Shown: positions 1-8,100, counted from the first letter of the stretch. The stretch: 29,009 nucleotides of DNA from JAITWN01 sp964384095 (GCA_964384095.1 CAYLKC010000018.1:1-29009); one strand, 5' to 3'. The notes: generated by a model not told the origin, from the sequence alone. Numbers and translations: made by a program.

Positions 1-503
1 TGCCATGCGATGCCGGCATAGATGTCCTCGGAATGCTCGCGGAAGATCACCATGTCGGTCAGCTCGGGATGCTTGAGCGGACTCGGCGTGCCGTCGAAAT
101 AGCGCACCGGGCGCAGGCAGATGTAGAGGTCCAGCTCCTGGCGCAGCGCGACATTGATCGACCGGATGCCGCCGCCGACCGGCGTGGTCAGCGGGCCCTT
201 GATCGCGACGCGAAATTCGCGAATCGCCTCCAGCGTCTCGTCGGGCAGCCAGGCATCGGCGCCGTAGACGCGGGTCGACTTCTCGCCGGCAAAGATCTCC
301 ATCCAGGCGATCGAGCGCTTGCCGCCATAGGCCTTCGCGACCGCGGCGTCGAGGACCGCGCGCATCACCGGGGTGATGTCGACGCCGATGCCGTCTCCCT
401 CTATATAGGGGATGATCGGGCGGTCGGGGACCGTCAGGGACTGGTCTGCGCCAACCGCGATCCTTTCGCCGTCAGCGGGCGCATTGATCTTCTGGTATGC
501 CAT
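1..503 (-). CDS. icd: NADP-dependent isocitrate dehydrogenase, N-terminal part
   Basis: This is the first 167 or so residues of isocitrate dehydrogenase, the TCA-cycle enzyme that oxidises isocitrate to 2-oxoglutarate and CO2 while reducing NADP. The rest lies beyond the left edge. The translation carries the family's PYIEGDGIG segment near residues 33-40, GPLTTPVGGG near 103-112, and the active-site serine in GGIRSINVALR (about Ser115), the residue phosphorylated by AceK in E. coli. ELTDMVIFRE and EDIYAGI follow. It matches E. coli Icd closely along its whole visible length. ATG at 503 has a GGAG about nine bases upstream. The gene is divergent from mnmA across 104 bp that hold mirrored promoter-like motifs. 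The plus-strand reading frame over this stretch is a shadow. Confidence 0.96.
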   Translation of the reverse strand, partial: MAYQKINAPADGERIAVGADQSLTVPDRPIIPYIEGDGIGVDITPVMRAVLDAAVAKAYGGKRSIAWMEIFAGEKSTRVYGADAWLPDETLEAIREFRVAIKGPLTTPVGGGIRSINVALRQELDLYICLRPVRYFDGTPSPLKHPELTDMVIFREHSEDIYAGIAW

Positions 504-533
504 GGGGGTAAGCTCCGTGCCGGCAAAAGGCTG

Positions 534-570
534 ATTCTAGCACAAAGGCGAGCCTCCCCCGTGCTAGAAT
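534..570. promoter_or_regulatory. Divergent icd/mnmA promoter region with a 10-bp inverted repeat
   Basis: ATTCTAGCAC (534-543) and GTGCTAGAAT (561-570) are perfect inverted copies 17 bp apart. Each arm reads TGCTAGAAT outward. That is a TAGAAT -10 hexamer (5 of 6 to consensus) with the TGn of an extended -10. One copy points toward mnmA on plus and the other toward icd on minus. Predicted starts near 577 and 527 would give leaders of about 31 and 24 nt. I see no good -35, which fits extended -10 promoters. The same symmetry could be a regulator's operator. Motifs are seen; promoter function is inferred. Confidence 0.5.
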
Positions 571-607
571 GTCCACGCTCAAGCACCTGAACGGTCGAAC
601 GATTTTA

Positions 608-1777
608 ATGAACGCGCGAAAGATCATCACGGGCATGTCGGGCGGGGTCGATTCCTCGGTCGCTGCGCTGCTGCTCGCGCGCGCCGGGCATGAGGTCAGC
701 GGCATGTTCATGAAGAACTGGGAGGAGACCGATCCCGATGCCCCCTGCCAGGCCGAGATCGATGCCCGTGACGCCCTGGCGGCCTGCGAGCGCATCGGCA
801 TCGACCTCGACGCGGTCGACTTCTCCGAGGCCTACCGGCAGCGAGTGTTTGCGCGCTTTCTCGACGAATACCGCGCCGGACGCACACCAAACCCGGACAT
901 CCTCTGTAACAGCGAGATCAAATTCCGCGCCTTCCTCGACCACGCGCTGTCCGCCGGCGCCGATCGCATCGCGACCGGCCACTATGCCCGCGTCGAGGTT
1001 CGAGACGACCGCTGGCGTCTGCTGAAGGGCCGTGATCCGGACAAGGACCAGAGCTACTTTCTCCATGCCCTCGACCAGGGGCAGTTGTCGCGCGCGCTGT
1101 TCCCGCTCGGAGAGCTGTGCAAGACCGAGGTCCGCCGCATCGCCCGTGAGGCCGGGTTGCCGAATCACGCGCGCAAGGACAGCACCGGGATCTGTTTCAT
1201 CGGTGAGCGCCGCTTTCGCGAGTTCCTGCAGCAGTTCCTGCCGGCGCAGCCGGGCATGATCGTGACCGTCGAGGGCGAGGTCGTCGGCCGTCACGAGGGC
1301 TTGATGTATTACACCCTCGGCCAGCGCAAGGGGCTTGGCATCGGCGGGCGCGCCGGCGCCGGCGAGTCGCCGTGGTACGTCCTCGCCAAGGAGTTCGATG
1401 GCAATCGCCTGATCGTCGCCCAGGGGCATGATCATCCCGGACTCTATGCCCCGGGCTTGCAGACCGGTCCCGTCCACTGGATCGCGGGCGCGCCCCCCGC
1501 GTCATGGCCTTTGCACTGTACCGCCAAGGTGCGCTATCGCCAGCCCGACCAGGCCTGCACCGTTGCAGCCGCCGCGGACGGAGGCGTGCGCGTGAGCTTC
1601 GCGCGGCCGCAGCGCGCGATCGCGCCCGGCCAGTCAGTCGTGTTCTACGATGGCGATGAATGTCTCGGCGGCGCGATTATCGAGTCGGCGCTGCCGGAGA
1701 CTCCCCGCTTGCCGGCCCGCAGGGCGGCCGGGGCACCGGCCGCCCGCGCGATGTCCGCCGCCGGCGGAGGTCGCTGA
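608..1777 (+). CDS. mnmA: tRNA-specific 2-thiouridylase MnmA
   Basis: MnmA activates U34 of tRNA-Lys, -Glu and -Gln with ATP and inserts sulfur to make 2-thiouridine. The PP-loop motif SGGVDSS is at residues 11-17. The two catalytic cysteines are Cys100 (NPDILC) and Cys196 (STGIC). GHYAR, DQSYFL and GQRKGLGIGG are also family hallmarks. I chose ATG 608 (389 aa) because the in-frame ATG at 569 overlaps the putative -10 hexamer and because 608 gives the usual short N-terminus before KIITGMSGG. The protein ends in an Ala/Arg-rich tail of about 24 residues that E. coli MnmA (368 aa) lacks. The stop overlaps the hflD start by one base (TGATG), so the two are translationally coupled. Confidence 0.97.
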   Translation: MNARKIITGMSGGVDSSVAALLLARAGHEVSGMFMKNWEETDPDAPCQAEIDARDALAACERIGIDLDAVDFSEAYRQRVFARFLDEYRAGRTPNPDILCNSEIKFRAFLDHALSAGADRIATGHYARVEVRDDRWRLLKGRDPDKDQSYFLHALDQGQLSRALFPLGELCKTEVRRIAREAGLPNHARKDSTGICFIGERRFREFLQQFLPAQPGMIVTVEGEVVGRHEGLMYYTLGQRKGLGIGGRAGAGESPWYVLAKEFDGNRLIVAQGHDHPGLYAPGLQTGPVHWIAGAPPASWPLHCTAKVRYRQPDQACTVAAAADGGVRVSFARPQRAIAPGQSVVFYDGDECLGGAIIESALPETPRLPARRAAGAPAARAMSAAGGGR

Positions 1778-2549
1778 TGGCGCGCACCCTGCGGGATTCA
1801 ACGCTGGCGCTGGCCGGCGCTTTACAGGCGACCTACCTCGTGCGCGAGATCGCCCATCACGGCAGCGTGCCGAGCAACCTGCTCGAGGTCTCGATCCGCA
1901 GCCTGTTCGAACTGAATCCGCCGGATACCGAGGCGGTGTACGGCGGGCGCGGCGAGCTGTCGACCGGGCTCAGGCTGCTGAAGGATCAGCTTGGCGGCGA
2001 TACCCGGAAGGCCGACATCGAGCTGACCCGCTATGTGGTCGCGCTGATGCATCTCGAGCGCAAGCTGGTCAGGAACACGGCAATGATGGGGCAGTTGAAG
2101 GACGGCCTGACCCGGNNNNNNNNNNNNNNNNNNNNNNNNNNNNNNNNNNNNNNNNNNNNNNNNNNNNNNNNNNNNNNNNNNNNNNNNNNNNNNNNNNNNN
2201 NNNNNNNNNNNNNNNCAAGCTGGTCAGGAACACGGCAATGATGGGGCAGTTGAAGGACGGCCTGACCCGGATCCGCGGCCAGGCCGAACATTTCTCCCTG
2301 ACCCACGAGAACGTGCTCGCCGCGCTCGCCGATCTCTATGTGAATACGGTCAGTACGCTGACGCCGCGCATCATCGTCAGCGGTCAGCACGGTCATCTGA
2401 CCAATCCGGCCAATGCGAACAAGGTGCGCGCGCTGCTGCTCGCGGCGATTCGCTCGGTCGTGCTGTGGCGGCAGAGTGGCGGCAACCGCTTCCAGCTGCT
2501 GTTCAAACGCAAGCAGCTGGCCGCCGAGGCCGATGCCCTGATAACCTAG
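1777..2549 (+). CDS. hflD: HflD-family protein, interrupted by a false scaffold gap
   Basis: This is HflD (YcfC), a peripheral membrane protein known in E. coli as a lysogenisation regulator acting on phage lambda CII, and usually encoded between mnmA and purB as here. The run of 100 N splits the reading frame, but the 55 bases before the gap recur directly after it. Joining 1777-2115 to 2271-2549 restores one frame of 205 codons, close to E. coli HflD (213 aa). The C-terminal KVRALLLAAIRSVVLW segment and the following GGNRFQLLF match the family. The start ATG overlaps the mnmA stop. PurB begins 21 bp downstream, so mnmA-hflD-purB is a likely operon. Taken literally, the window sequence would give a broken gene. 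Confidence 0.93.
2061..2270. repeat. 55-bp duplication flanking the N run (assembly overlap)
   Basis: Bases 2061-2115 and 2216-2270 are identical over 55 bp (both begin CAAGCTGGTC and end CTGACCCGG). The first copy ends exactly where the N run begins, and the second starts exactly where it ends. This is what two contigs sharing a k-mer overlap look like when a scaffolder adds a standard 100-N spacer. It is not a biological repeat. Confidence 0.95.
2116..2215. other. Scaffold gap of exactly 100 N
   Basis: One hundred consecutive N, a conventional placeholder length. The flanking 55-bp identity indicates that no sequence is missing and that the true distance is negative (an overlap). Confidence 0.98.
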
Positions 2550-2570
2550 CCGTCCGCGAGGGGGACGATC

Positions 2571-3941
2571 ATGGAACTCGACTCACTGACCGCCATTTCG
2601 CCGATCGACGGCCGCTACGGCGAGAAGACCGCCGCGCTGCGGGCGATCTTCAGCGAATACGGGCTGATCCGTCACCGCGTGCTGATCGAGGCGCGCTGGC
2701 TGCAGGCGCTCGCCGAACACCCCGGGGTCCCGGAGGCGCCGGCACTGGATGCGGATGCGAACGCCGCGCTCGAGGCCCTGATCACGGGCTTCGATGTCGA
2801 TGACGCCCGTCGCGTCAAGAATATCGAGCGCAGCACCAATCACGACGTCAAGGCGGTCGAGTACTTCCTCAAGGAGCGTACCGCCGGTCAGCAGGGGCTG
2901 GCGGCGATCAGCGAATTCTTCCATTTCGCCTGCACCTCCGAGGACATCAACAACCTGGCCTATGCGCTGATGCTGCGCGAGGCGCGGGCGGTCGTGCTGC
3001 TGCCGCTCGCCGACGAGATCATCGATCGCCTCGCGGCCTTCGCCCGCGAGCATGCCGGGGTCGGCATGATGGCCCGCACCCACGGCCAGCCGGCAACGCC
3101 GACGACGCTGGGCAAGGAGGTTGCGAATGTCGTCGCGCGCCTGCGCCGCCAGCGCGCCCGCCTCGCCGGGGTCGCGATCCTCGGCAAGATCAACGGCGCG
3201 ACCGGCAACTACAATGCCCATGTCGTGGCCTATCCGGACGTCGATTGGCCCGCGTTCTCGCGCGCCTTCGTCGAGGAGCGCCTCGGCCTCGAATGGAACC
3301 GGTTGACCACGCAGATCGAGCCGCATGACTGGATGGCCGAATACTTCGATGCGCTCGCGCACTTCAATACCATCCTGATCGACTTCTGTCGTGACGCCTG
3401 GGGCTACGTCTCGCTCGGTTATTTCCGCCAGAAGACCGTGGCCGGCGAGGTCGGCTCGTCGACGATGCCGCACAAGGTCAATCCGATCGACTTCGAGAAC
3501 GCGGAGGGCAATCTCGGGCTCGCCAATGCACTGATGCGCCATCTCGCCGACAAGCTGCCGGTGTCGCGCTGGCAGCGGGATCTGACCGATTCGACGGTGC
3601 TGCGCAATATCGGCGTCGGTGTCGCGCACTCGGCGCTGGCCTGGCAGTCCTGCCTGAAGGGCGTCGGCAAGCTGTCGGTCGACACGACGCGCATTGCTGC
3701 CGATCTCGATGATGCCTGGGAGCTGCTCGCTGAACCGGTGCAGACCGTGATGCGGCGCTACGGCGTACCCGAACCCTATGAGAAACTGAAGGCGCTGACG
3801 CGCGGCCGCAGCATCGATCGCGAATCGCTGCATGCCTTCATCCGCACGCTGGAGATCCCTGCCGGGGCCCGCGACCGCCTGCTCGCCCTGACCCCGTCCA
3901 CATATCTGGGATTGGCTGAAGACATTTCATCAAGTATATGA
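2571..3941 (+). CDS. purB: Adenylosuccinate lyase
   Basis: PurB catalyses two steps of purine synthesis: cleavage of SAICAR to AICAR and of adenylosuccinate to AMP, each releasing fumarate. The protein is 456 aa, the same as E. coli PurB, and is of that type (start ELDSLTAISPIDGRYG). The fumarase/aspartase signature GSSTMPHKVNP lies at about residues 295-305, within the catalytic serine loop. ERSTNHDVKAVEYF and TSEDINN are substrate-binding motifs, and ARTHGQPATPTT carries the catalytic histidine region. A GAGGGGG ribosome-binding site lies just upstream of the ATG. The gene follows hflD by 21 bp. Its stop codon lies inside an AT-only palindrome, and a strong intrinsic terminator follows about 150 bp later. 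Confidence 0.97.
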   Translation: MELDSLTAISPIDGRYGEKTAALRAIFSEYGLIRHRVLIEARWLQALAEHPGVPEAPALDADANAALEALITGFDVDDARRVKNIERSTNHDVKAVEYFLKERTAGQQGLAAISEFFHFACTSEDINNLAYALMLREARAVVLLPLADEIIDRLAAFAREHAGVGMMARTHGQPATPTTLGKEVANVVARLRRQRARLAGVAILGKINGATGNYNAHVVAYPDVDWPAFSRAFVEERLGLEWNRLTTQIEPHDWMAEYFDALAHFNTILIDFCRDAWGYVSLGYFRQKTVAGEVGSSTMPHKVNPIDFENAEGNLGLANALMRHLADKLPVSRWQRDLTDSTVLRNIGVGVAHSALAWQSCLKGVGKLSVDTTRIAADLDDAWELLAEPVQTVMRRYGVPEPYEKLKALTRGRSIDRESLHAFIRTLEIPAGARDRLLALTPSTYLGLAEDISSSI

Positions 3942-3965
3942 AATATAAGTAATTATATTTCATAT
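3936..3965. repeat. Perfect 12-bp AT-rich palindrome over the purB stop
   Basis: ATATGAAATATA (3936-3947) and TATATTTCATAT (3954-3965) are exact reverse complements separated by AGTAAT. The purB stop TGA (3939-3941) lies in the left arm. The whole 30-bp block has only three G or C bases in a GC-rich region. It could be an operator, part of a transcription end signal or a nucleoid-protein site. The repeat is certain; its role is unknown. Confidence 0.85.
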
Positions 3966-4094
3966 CAGATTCTGTGATAGAGTTCACAGTACCGTTGCCG
4001 CGCGAGTGGATAATGGTACGTGCTGAGCGTGGACGCGGCGGTCACTGCTTTACATTTCCTCCTCCTCCAAGTCAACCGCCGGATTGCTCAGGCA

Positions 4095-4138
4095 CCCGGA
4101 ACTGTACCTCCCTCCCCGTGCAGTCCGGGTTTTTTTTT
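4095..4138 (+). terminator. Intrinsic terminator between purB and serS
   Basis: CCCGG (4095-4099), a bulged A and ACTG (4101-4104) pair with CAGT (4121-4124) and CCGGG (4125-4129). A run of nine T follows (4130-4138). This likely ends the mnmA-hflD-purB transcript. In the rest of the 250-bp purB-serS gap I see the AT palindrome, a pyrimidine tract (TCCTCCTCCTCC near 4060) and a small GCCCG/CGGGC hairpin (4139-4153), but no gene. A short terminator-bounded RNA cannot be excluded. Confidence 0.85.
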
Positions 4139-4191
4139 GCCCGATCAACGGGCATACTGCGCACTCCCGGTTATTCACACTCGCTTGATCG

Positions 4192-5469
4192 ATGCTCGAT
4201 CCCCAGCTGATACGCACTGAACTCGACGCCACCGCGCGCGCGCTGGCGCGTCGCGGCGTGACGCTCGATGTCGCGCGTCTGGGCGCACTTGAGGCCGAGC
4301 GCAAGCGCCTGCAGGTGCGCACCGAGGAGTTGCAGCACGAACGCAACAGCCGTTCCAAGGCGATCGGCCAGGCCAAGGCGCAGGGCGAGGACATCGAGCC
4401 GCTGCGCGTCGCGGTCGCTGATCTCGGCGAGCAGCTCGAGGCCGCCAAGGGCGCGCTCGAAGGTGTCCAGTCGGAACTGCATGCGCTGTTGCTGGCGATC
4501 CCGAATCTCCCCGACGACAGCGTGCCGGAGGGTGCAGACGAGGGCGCGAACGTCGAGATTCGCCGCGTCGGCACGCCGCCGGCCTTCGATTTCACGCCGC
4601 GCGACCATGTCGATGTCGGTGAGGGGCTCGGCCTGCTCGATTTTGAGGCCGCGACGAAACTGGCCGGCGCGCGCTTCGCGACGCTGGCCGGTCCGCTGGC
4701 GCGCCTGCACCGCGCGCTGACCCAGTTCATGCTCGACCTGCACACCGGCGAGCATGGCTATCGCGAGGTCTATGTCCCGTACCTGGTCAATGCCGACGCG
4801 CTGGTCGGGACCGGGCAGTTGCCGAAGTTCGAGCATGACCTGTTCGCGATCCGCGGCGAGTTGCCGTTCTATCTGATCCCGACCGCCGAGGTGCCGGTCA
4901 CGAACCTGCTGCGCGACACCATCGTCGAGGCCGACGCGCTGCCGCTGAAATACGTCGCCCACACGCCGTGTTTCCGCAGCGAGGCCGGCTCCTACGGCAA
5001 GGACACGCGTGGCATGATCCGCCAGCACCAGTTCGAGAAGGTGGAACTGGTGCAGCTGGTGCGGCCGGAGGATTCGACACAGGCGCACGAGCAGCTGACC
5101 GCGCATGCGGAGGAGGTGCTCTTGCGACTCGGACTGCCGTTCCGTACCGTCGCGCTGTGTACAGGCGACCTCGGCTTCGCCGCACGCAAGACTTATGACA
5201 TCGAGGTGTGGTTGCCGGGGCAGCAGGCCTACCGCGAGATCTCGTCGTGCAGCAACTTCGGCGATTTCCAGGCGCGGCGCATGCAGGCGCGCTGGCGCCG
5301 GCCGGACACGCGCAAGCCGGAACTGCTGCATACGCTGAACGGCTCGGGGCTCGCGGTCGGGCGGACGCTGGTGGCGATCCTCGAGAATTGCCAGCAGCGG
5401 GACGGGCGGGTGGTGGTACCGGAGGTGTTGCAGCCGTACATGGGCGGGATTACAGTCATCGGCGGTTGA
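4192..5469 (+). CDS. serS: Serine--tRNA ligase
   Basis: SerRS charges tRNA-Ser (and tRNA-Sec) with serine through a seryl-adenylate. At 425 aa it has the usual length. Residues 1 to about 105 form the N-terminal coiled-coil arm that grips the tRNA's long variable arm (LEAERKRLQVRTEELQHERN is typical). The class II catalytic core follows, with TAEVPVTN (serine and ATP site), motif 2 (CFRSEAGSYGKDTRGMIRQH) and motif 3 (NGSGLAVGRTLVAILEN). The ATG at 4192 gives the standard MLDPQLIR start. The gene stands after the purB terminator and is followed by a hairpin-rich gap before cysG. A cognate tRNA-Ser gene lies in this same window at 28493. Confidence 0.97.
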   Translation: MLDPQLIRTELDATARALARRGVTLDVARLGALEAERKRLQVRTEELQHERNSRSKAIGQAKAQGEDIEPLRVAVADLGEQLEAAKGALEGVQSELHALLLAIPNLPDDSVPEGADEGANVEIRRVGTPPAFDFTPRDHVDVGEGLGLLDFEAATKLAGARFATLAGPLARLHRALTQFMLDLHTGEHGYREVYVPYLVNADALVGTGQLPKFEHDLFAIRGELPFYLIPTAEVPVTNLLRDTIVEADALPLKYVAHTPCFRSEAGSYGKDTRGMIRQHQFEKVELVQLVRPEDSTQAHEQLTAHAEEVLLRLGLPFRTVALCTGDLGFAARKTYDIEVWLPGQQAYREISSCSNFGDFQARRMQARWRRPDTRKPELLHTLNGSGLAVGRTLVAILENCQQRDGRVVVPEVLQPYMGGITVIGG

Positions 5470-5515
5470 ATCGGATGGCTGTGATTCGTGCGACTTGCTT
5501 GAGTGGTGCGTGTCA

Positions 5516-5614
5516 GCGGCGTCTCCTCCGGTGACGGGACACGCATGAATACGTCCGTGTAGCTCCCGGCCGCGTCCATGCGGCCGAAGGTCCCGTCACC
5601 GGAGGAGACGCCGC
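5516..5614. repeat. Hairpin element with 25-bp perfect inverted arms
   Basis: Bases 5516-5540 and 5590-5614 are exact reverse complements (outer ends GCGGCGTCTCC and GGAGACGCCGC). The 49-bp centre has a second hairpin, CGGCCGC-GTCCAT-GCGGCCG, and a CACG/CGTG pair. There is no T run, so it is not a standard terminator. Only one copy is in the window, and it shares nothing with the GGGTCGGACCACGG family. It resembles a palindromic repeat unit or small mobile repeat. In the rest of the 321-bp serS-cysG gap (5470-5790) I see no gene. Confidence 0.8.
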
Positions 5615-5790
5615 CGACACGGCTGGATCTTGATTGCGGTCGTGCGAATTCGGGTGTTCGCATGCCGCCCTTCTTTTCTTGCAGACCGGTTTTCGGGCTG
5701 ACTCCGGTGTGTTGTCGCGATGCCGGCAGTATTGCGGTGGGCTGACCGGATGACGCAGCGGCGCCCGGTCGTTGCGGGTAAGATACGTCC

Positions 5791-7203
5791 ATGGAATTTC
5801 TGCCGGTCAATCTGAATATTCGGGATCGCGCCTGCCTTGTCGTGGGCGGCGGCGAGGTTGCGGCGCGCAAGGTGGGGTTGTTGCGGCGCGCGGGCGGGCT
5901 TGTCGTCGTGGTTGCGCCGGCGCTCGGGGCCGGACTCGAGGCGATGCGGGCGGGCGGGGAGGTTGCGCATCGGGCGAAGCGGTTTGATGCGGCGGACCTC
6001 GACGGCGCGGTGATCGCGATCGCGGCGACCGATGACGAGGCGGTCAATGCGGCGGTCGCTGAGGCGGCCAAGGCGCGTGGGATCCCGGTCAATGTCGCGG
6101 ACCGGCCGGAGCTGTGCACGTTCATCCTGCCGTCGATCGTCGACCGCTCGCCGGTGATCGTGTCGGTGTCGAGCGGCGGGGCCTCGCCGGTGTTGGCGCG
6201 GCAGTTGCGGGCGCGCATCGAGACGCAGTTGCCGCAGTCGTACGGGGCGCTGGCGGAGTTGGTGCGCCGCTTCCGCCCCGCGGTCAAACGGCGCTTCGGA
6301 TCCGGCACCCTGCGCCGTCGGTTCTGGGAAGAAATCCTCGATGGGCCGGTTGCGGAGATGGCGCTGGCGGGGCGCATCGAGGATGCGGCACAGCGACTCG
6401 AGGCCGAGCTCAGGCAACCGGATGACGCCGCGCGCGCGCGCGGCGAGGTCTGGCTGATCGGCGCGGGGCCGGGCGATCCGGATCTGCTGACCTTGCGCGC
6501 GCTGCGGCTGATGCAGCGCGCCGATGTCGTGCTCTACGACCGGCTGGTGACGCCGGGGATCCTCGATCTGGTCCGGCGCGACGCCGAGCGCATATATGTC
6601 GGCAAGCGCCGCGATTATCACGCGGTGCGCCAGGAGGAGATCAACCGGATCCTCGTCGACCTCGCGCATGAGGGCAAGCGGGTCGCGCGCCTGAAGGGCG
6701 GCGACCCCTTCGTGTTCGGGCGCGGCGGCGAGGAGATTGCGTCGCTGATGGCGGAGGGTATCCCGTTCCAGGTCGTGCCTGGCATCACCGCCGCAAACGG
6801 CTGCGCTGCGTATGCCGGCATCCCGCTGACGCATCGCGACCATGCGCAGTCGGTCGTGTTCGTGACCGGACAGTCGAAGGACGGTGCGGTGCGGCTGGAC
6901 TGGAAGAGTCTGGTGCAGCCGCGCCAGACCCTGGTCGTCTACATGGGCCTCGGCGGCCTCGAACAGATCTGCGTCGAACTGATCCGCCACGGTATGCCCG
7001 CGTCGATGCCCGCCGCACTGATCGGCGAAGGCACCACCGAGCGCCAGCGCGTCACCATCGGCACCCTCGAAACCCTGCCCGCCCTCGTCGCCGCCATCGA
7101 AGTCCACGCCCCGACCCTCCTGATCGTCGGCGACGTCGTCTCCCTCCACACCCGCCTGTCCTGGTTCGGGTCGGACCACGGCAACCCACTGATATCAAAA
7201 TGA
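5791..7203 (+). CDS. cysG: Siroheme synthase, trifunctional CysG
   Basis: CysG makes siroheme from uroporphyrinogen III: SAM-dependent bismethylation to precorrin-2, NAD-dependent oxidation to sirohydrochlorin, then iron insertion. Siroheme serves sulfite and nitrite reductases. The N-terminal dehydrogenase/ferrochelatase part has GGGEVAARK (residues 19-27), Asp104 and the VSSGG loop (126-130), as in E. coli. The methyltransferase part starts near 218 with GAGPGDP (224-230), then KGGDPFVFGRGGEE and PGITAA. It is 470 aa against 457 in E. coli. The extra C-terminal end (FGSDHGNPLISK) is encoded by a dispersed repeat whose 14-bp core lies at 7168-7181 inside the gene. The native stop was therefore probably lost or moved by the repeat. 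Confidence 0.96.
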   Translation: MEFLPVNLNIRDRACLVVGGGEVAARKVGLLRRAGGLVVVVAPALGAGLEAMRAGGEVAHRAKRFDAADLDGAVIAIAATDDEAVNAAVAEAAKARGIPVNVADRPELCTFILPSIVDRSPVIVSVSSGGASPVLARQLRARIETQLPQSYGALAELVRRFRPAVKRRFGSGTLRRRFWEEILDGPVAEMALAGRIEDAAQRLEAELRQPDDAARARGEVWLIGAGPGDPDLLTLRALRLMQRADVVLYDRLVTPGILDLVRRDAERIYVGKRRDYHAVRQEEINRILVDLAHEGKRVARLKGGDPFVFGRGGEEIASLMAEGIPFQVVPGITAANGCAAYAGIPLTHRDHAQSVVFVTGQSKDGAVRLDWKSLVQPRQTLVVYMGLGGLEQICVELIRHGMPASMPAALIGEGTTERQRVTIGTLETLPALVAAIEVHAPTLLIVGDVVSLHTRLSWFGSDHGNPLISK

Positions 7204-7266
7204 ATGATGCGTGAATTCCAGCTAAAACCGGCCCTCCCGAGCCGTTTTTGGGGGTGAAATTGGAGG
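7168..7266 (+). repeat. Solo half-unit of the GGGTCGGACCACGG repeat family
   Basis: The core GGGTCGGACCACGG is at 7168-7181, followed by CAACCCACTGAT as in other copies. The second family box (CCTCCCGAG...) begins at 7233, 65 bp from the first core base, the same spacing as in most other copies. No inverted partner follows, so this is a single half. It covers the end of cysG and the space up to, or just into, the next gene. Confidence 0.8.
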
Positions 7267-8036
7267 ATGACGCCTTCCTCTTCGTGCCGGCGCCGGAGCG
7301 CGCCGGATTACTGTACGAGGATGACGCCGCAGAGCCCCGGATCGCTGTCTTCCAGCAGGACGATTATCGCTGGCTGGGTTTCGGCGGCGTGGCGGTGCAG
7401 TCCGTGATGTCGGTGTCGCGACCGGATGTCCTGCTGCTGCCGTACACGCGTGCAATGCTGATGGCCCTGCTGTTCACGCGGCATGCGCGCACGCTGCTCA
7501 ATCTCGGTCTCGGCGGGGGCGCGTTCGAGCGCTTCTTCCGGCGCCGGTTGCCGGAAATCACGGTCACCTCGGTGGAAGCGGACGCGCGTGTCGTTGCGAT
7601 CGCGCGGCGCTGGTTTTTGCTGGATCCCGACACGACATGCACGATCGTCCCGGCACGCACGCATGTCGCGCAGACGAGGGACGCATTTGACCTGATCTTC
7701 TGTGATCTGCATGGCGGTGAACAGATGTCCGCGGAATTGTTCGATCCCGGATTCTGGCAGGACTGCGCCGCATGCCTGCGGACGGGCGGGGTCCTCGCGG
7801 TCAATGTGCTGGCGGATTCGGGGACGGAACTGCTCGGCCTGCTCAGGGTGCTGCAAGACCACTTTGCCGCAGTCATGATTCGCGAGATCGCGGATCATCG
7901 CAATATCGCCGTCTTTGCATTGAATGCCGCGCCGCCGCATCGCGCGCTGCTGGTCTCGCGCCGGGAGGCATTGCATGCGCGGACCGGGATCAGGCTGCCG
8001 ATCGATACGGAGAACCTGCGAATCATCGCTGATTGA
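7254..8036 (+). CDS. Spermidine-synthase-like (class I SAM-fold) protein
   Basis: The fold is that of the polyamine aminopropyltransferase/SAM methyltransferase superfamily. LNLGLGGGAFERFF (about residues 82-95) is the nucleotide-binding glycine loop. VTSVEAD after the next strand holds the acidic ribose-binding residue, and FDLIFCDLHGGEQ is the motif IV strand. VAVQSVMSVSRPD and LPYTRAMLMALLF match the N-terminal region of spermidine-synthase-like proteins. It lacks a clear family-specific active site for putrescine, so the substrate is unknown. I chose GTG 7254; TTG 7248 is possible. The start lies at the inner edge of a repeat half-unit, so the original leader may have been replaced. About 260 aa. 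Confidence 0.75.
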   Translation: MKLEDDAFLFVPAPERAGLLYEDDAAEPRIAVFQQDDYRWLGFGGVAVQSVMSVSRPDVLLLPYTRAMLMALLFTRHARTLLNLGLGGGAFERFFRRRLPEITVTSVEADARVVAIARRWFLLDPDTTCTIVPARTHVAQTRDAFDLIFCDLHGGEQMSAELFDPGFWQDCAACLRTGGVLAVNVLADSGTELLGLLRVLQDHFAAVMIREIADHRNIAVFALNAAPPHRALLVSRREALHARTGIRLPIDTENLRIIAD

Positions 8037-8100
8037 CCCGGCCCGCGCTGCACGGATTGGCGATCTGTGCGAAAATGCGACCTATATCCTCAGCGGAATC

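Noticed and set aside
569..607. Longer mnmA start at ATG 569
   Set aside because: The ATG overlaps the putative -10 hexamer and adds 13 residues not found in MnmA proteins.
2061..2270. Genuine tandem duplication in hflD
   Set aside because: Copies end exactly at the N run, and removing one restores the normal protein.
5516..5614. Intrinsic terminator of serS
   Set aside because: The hairpin is strong but no T run follows on either strand.
5596..7179. 527-codon open frame on the minus strand over cysG
   Set aside because: Shadow of a confidently identified gene in high-GC DNA; the translation is Arg/Asp/His-rich with no recognisable motif. The same holds for the long minus frames at 2583-3833 and 4171-5331.
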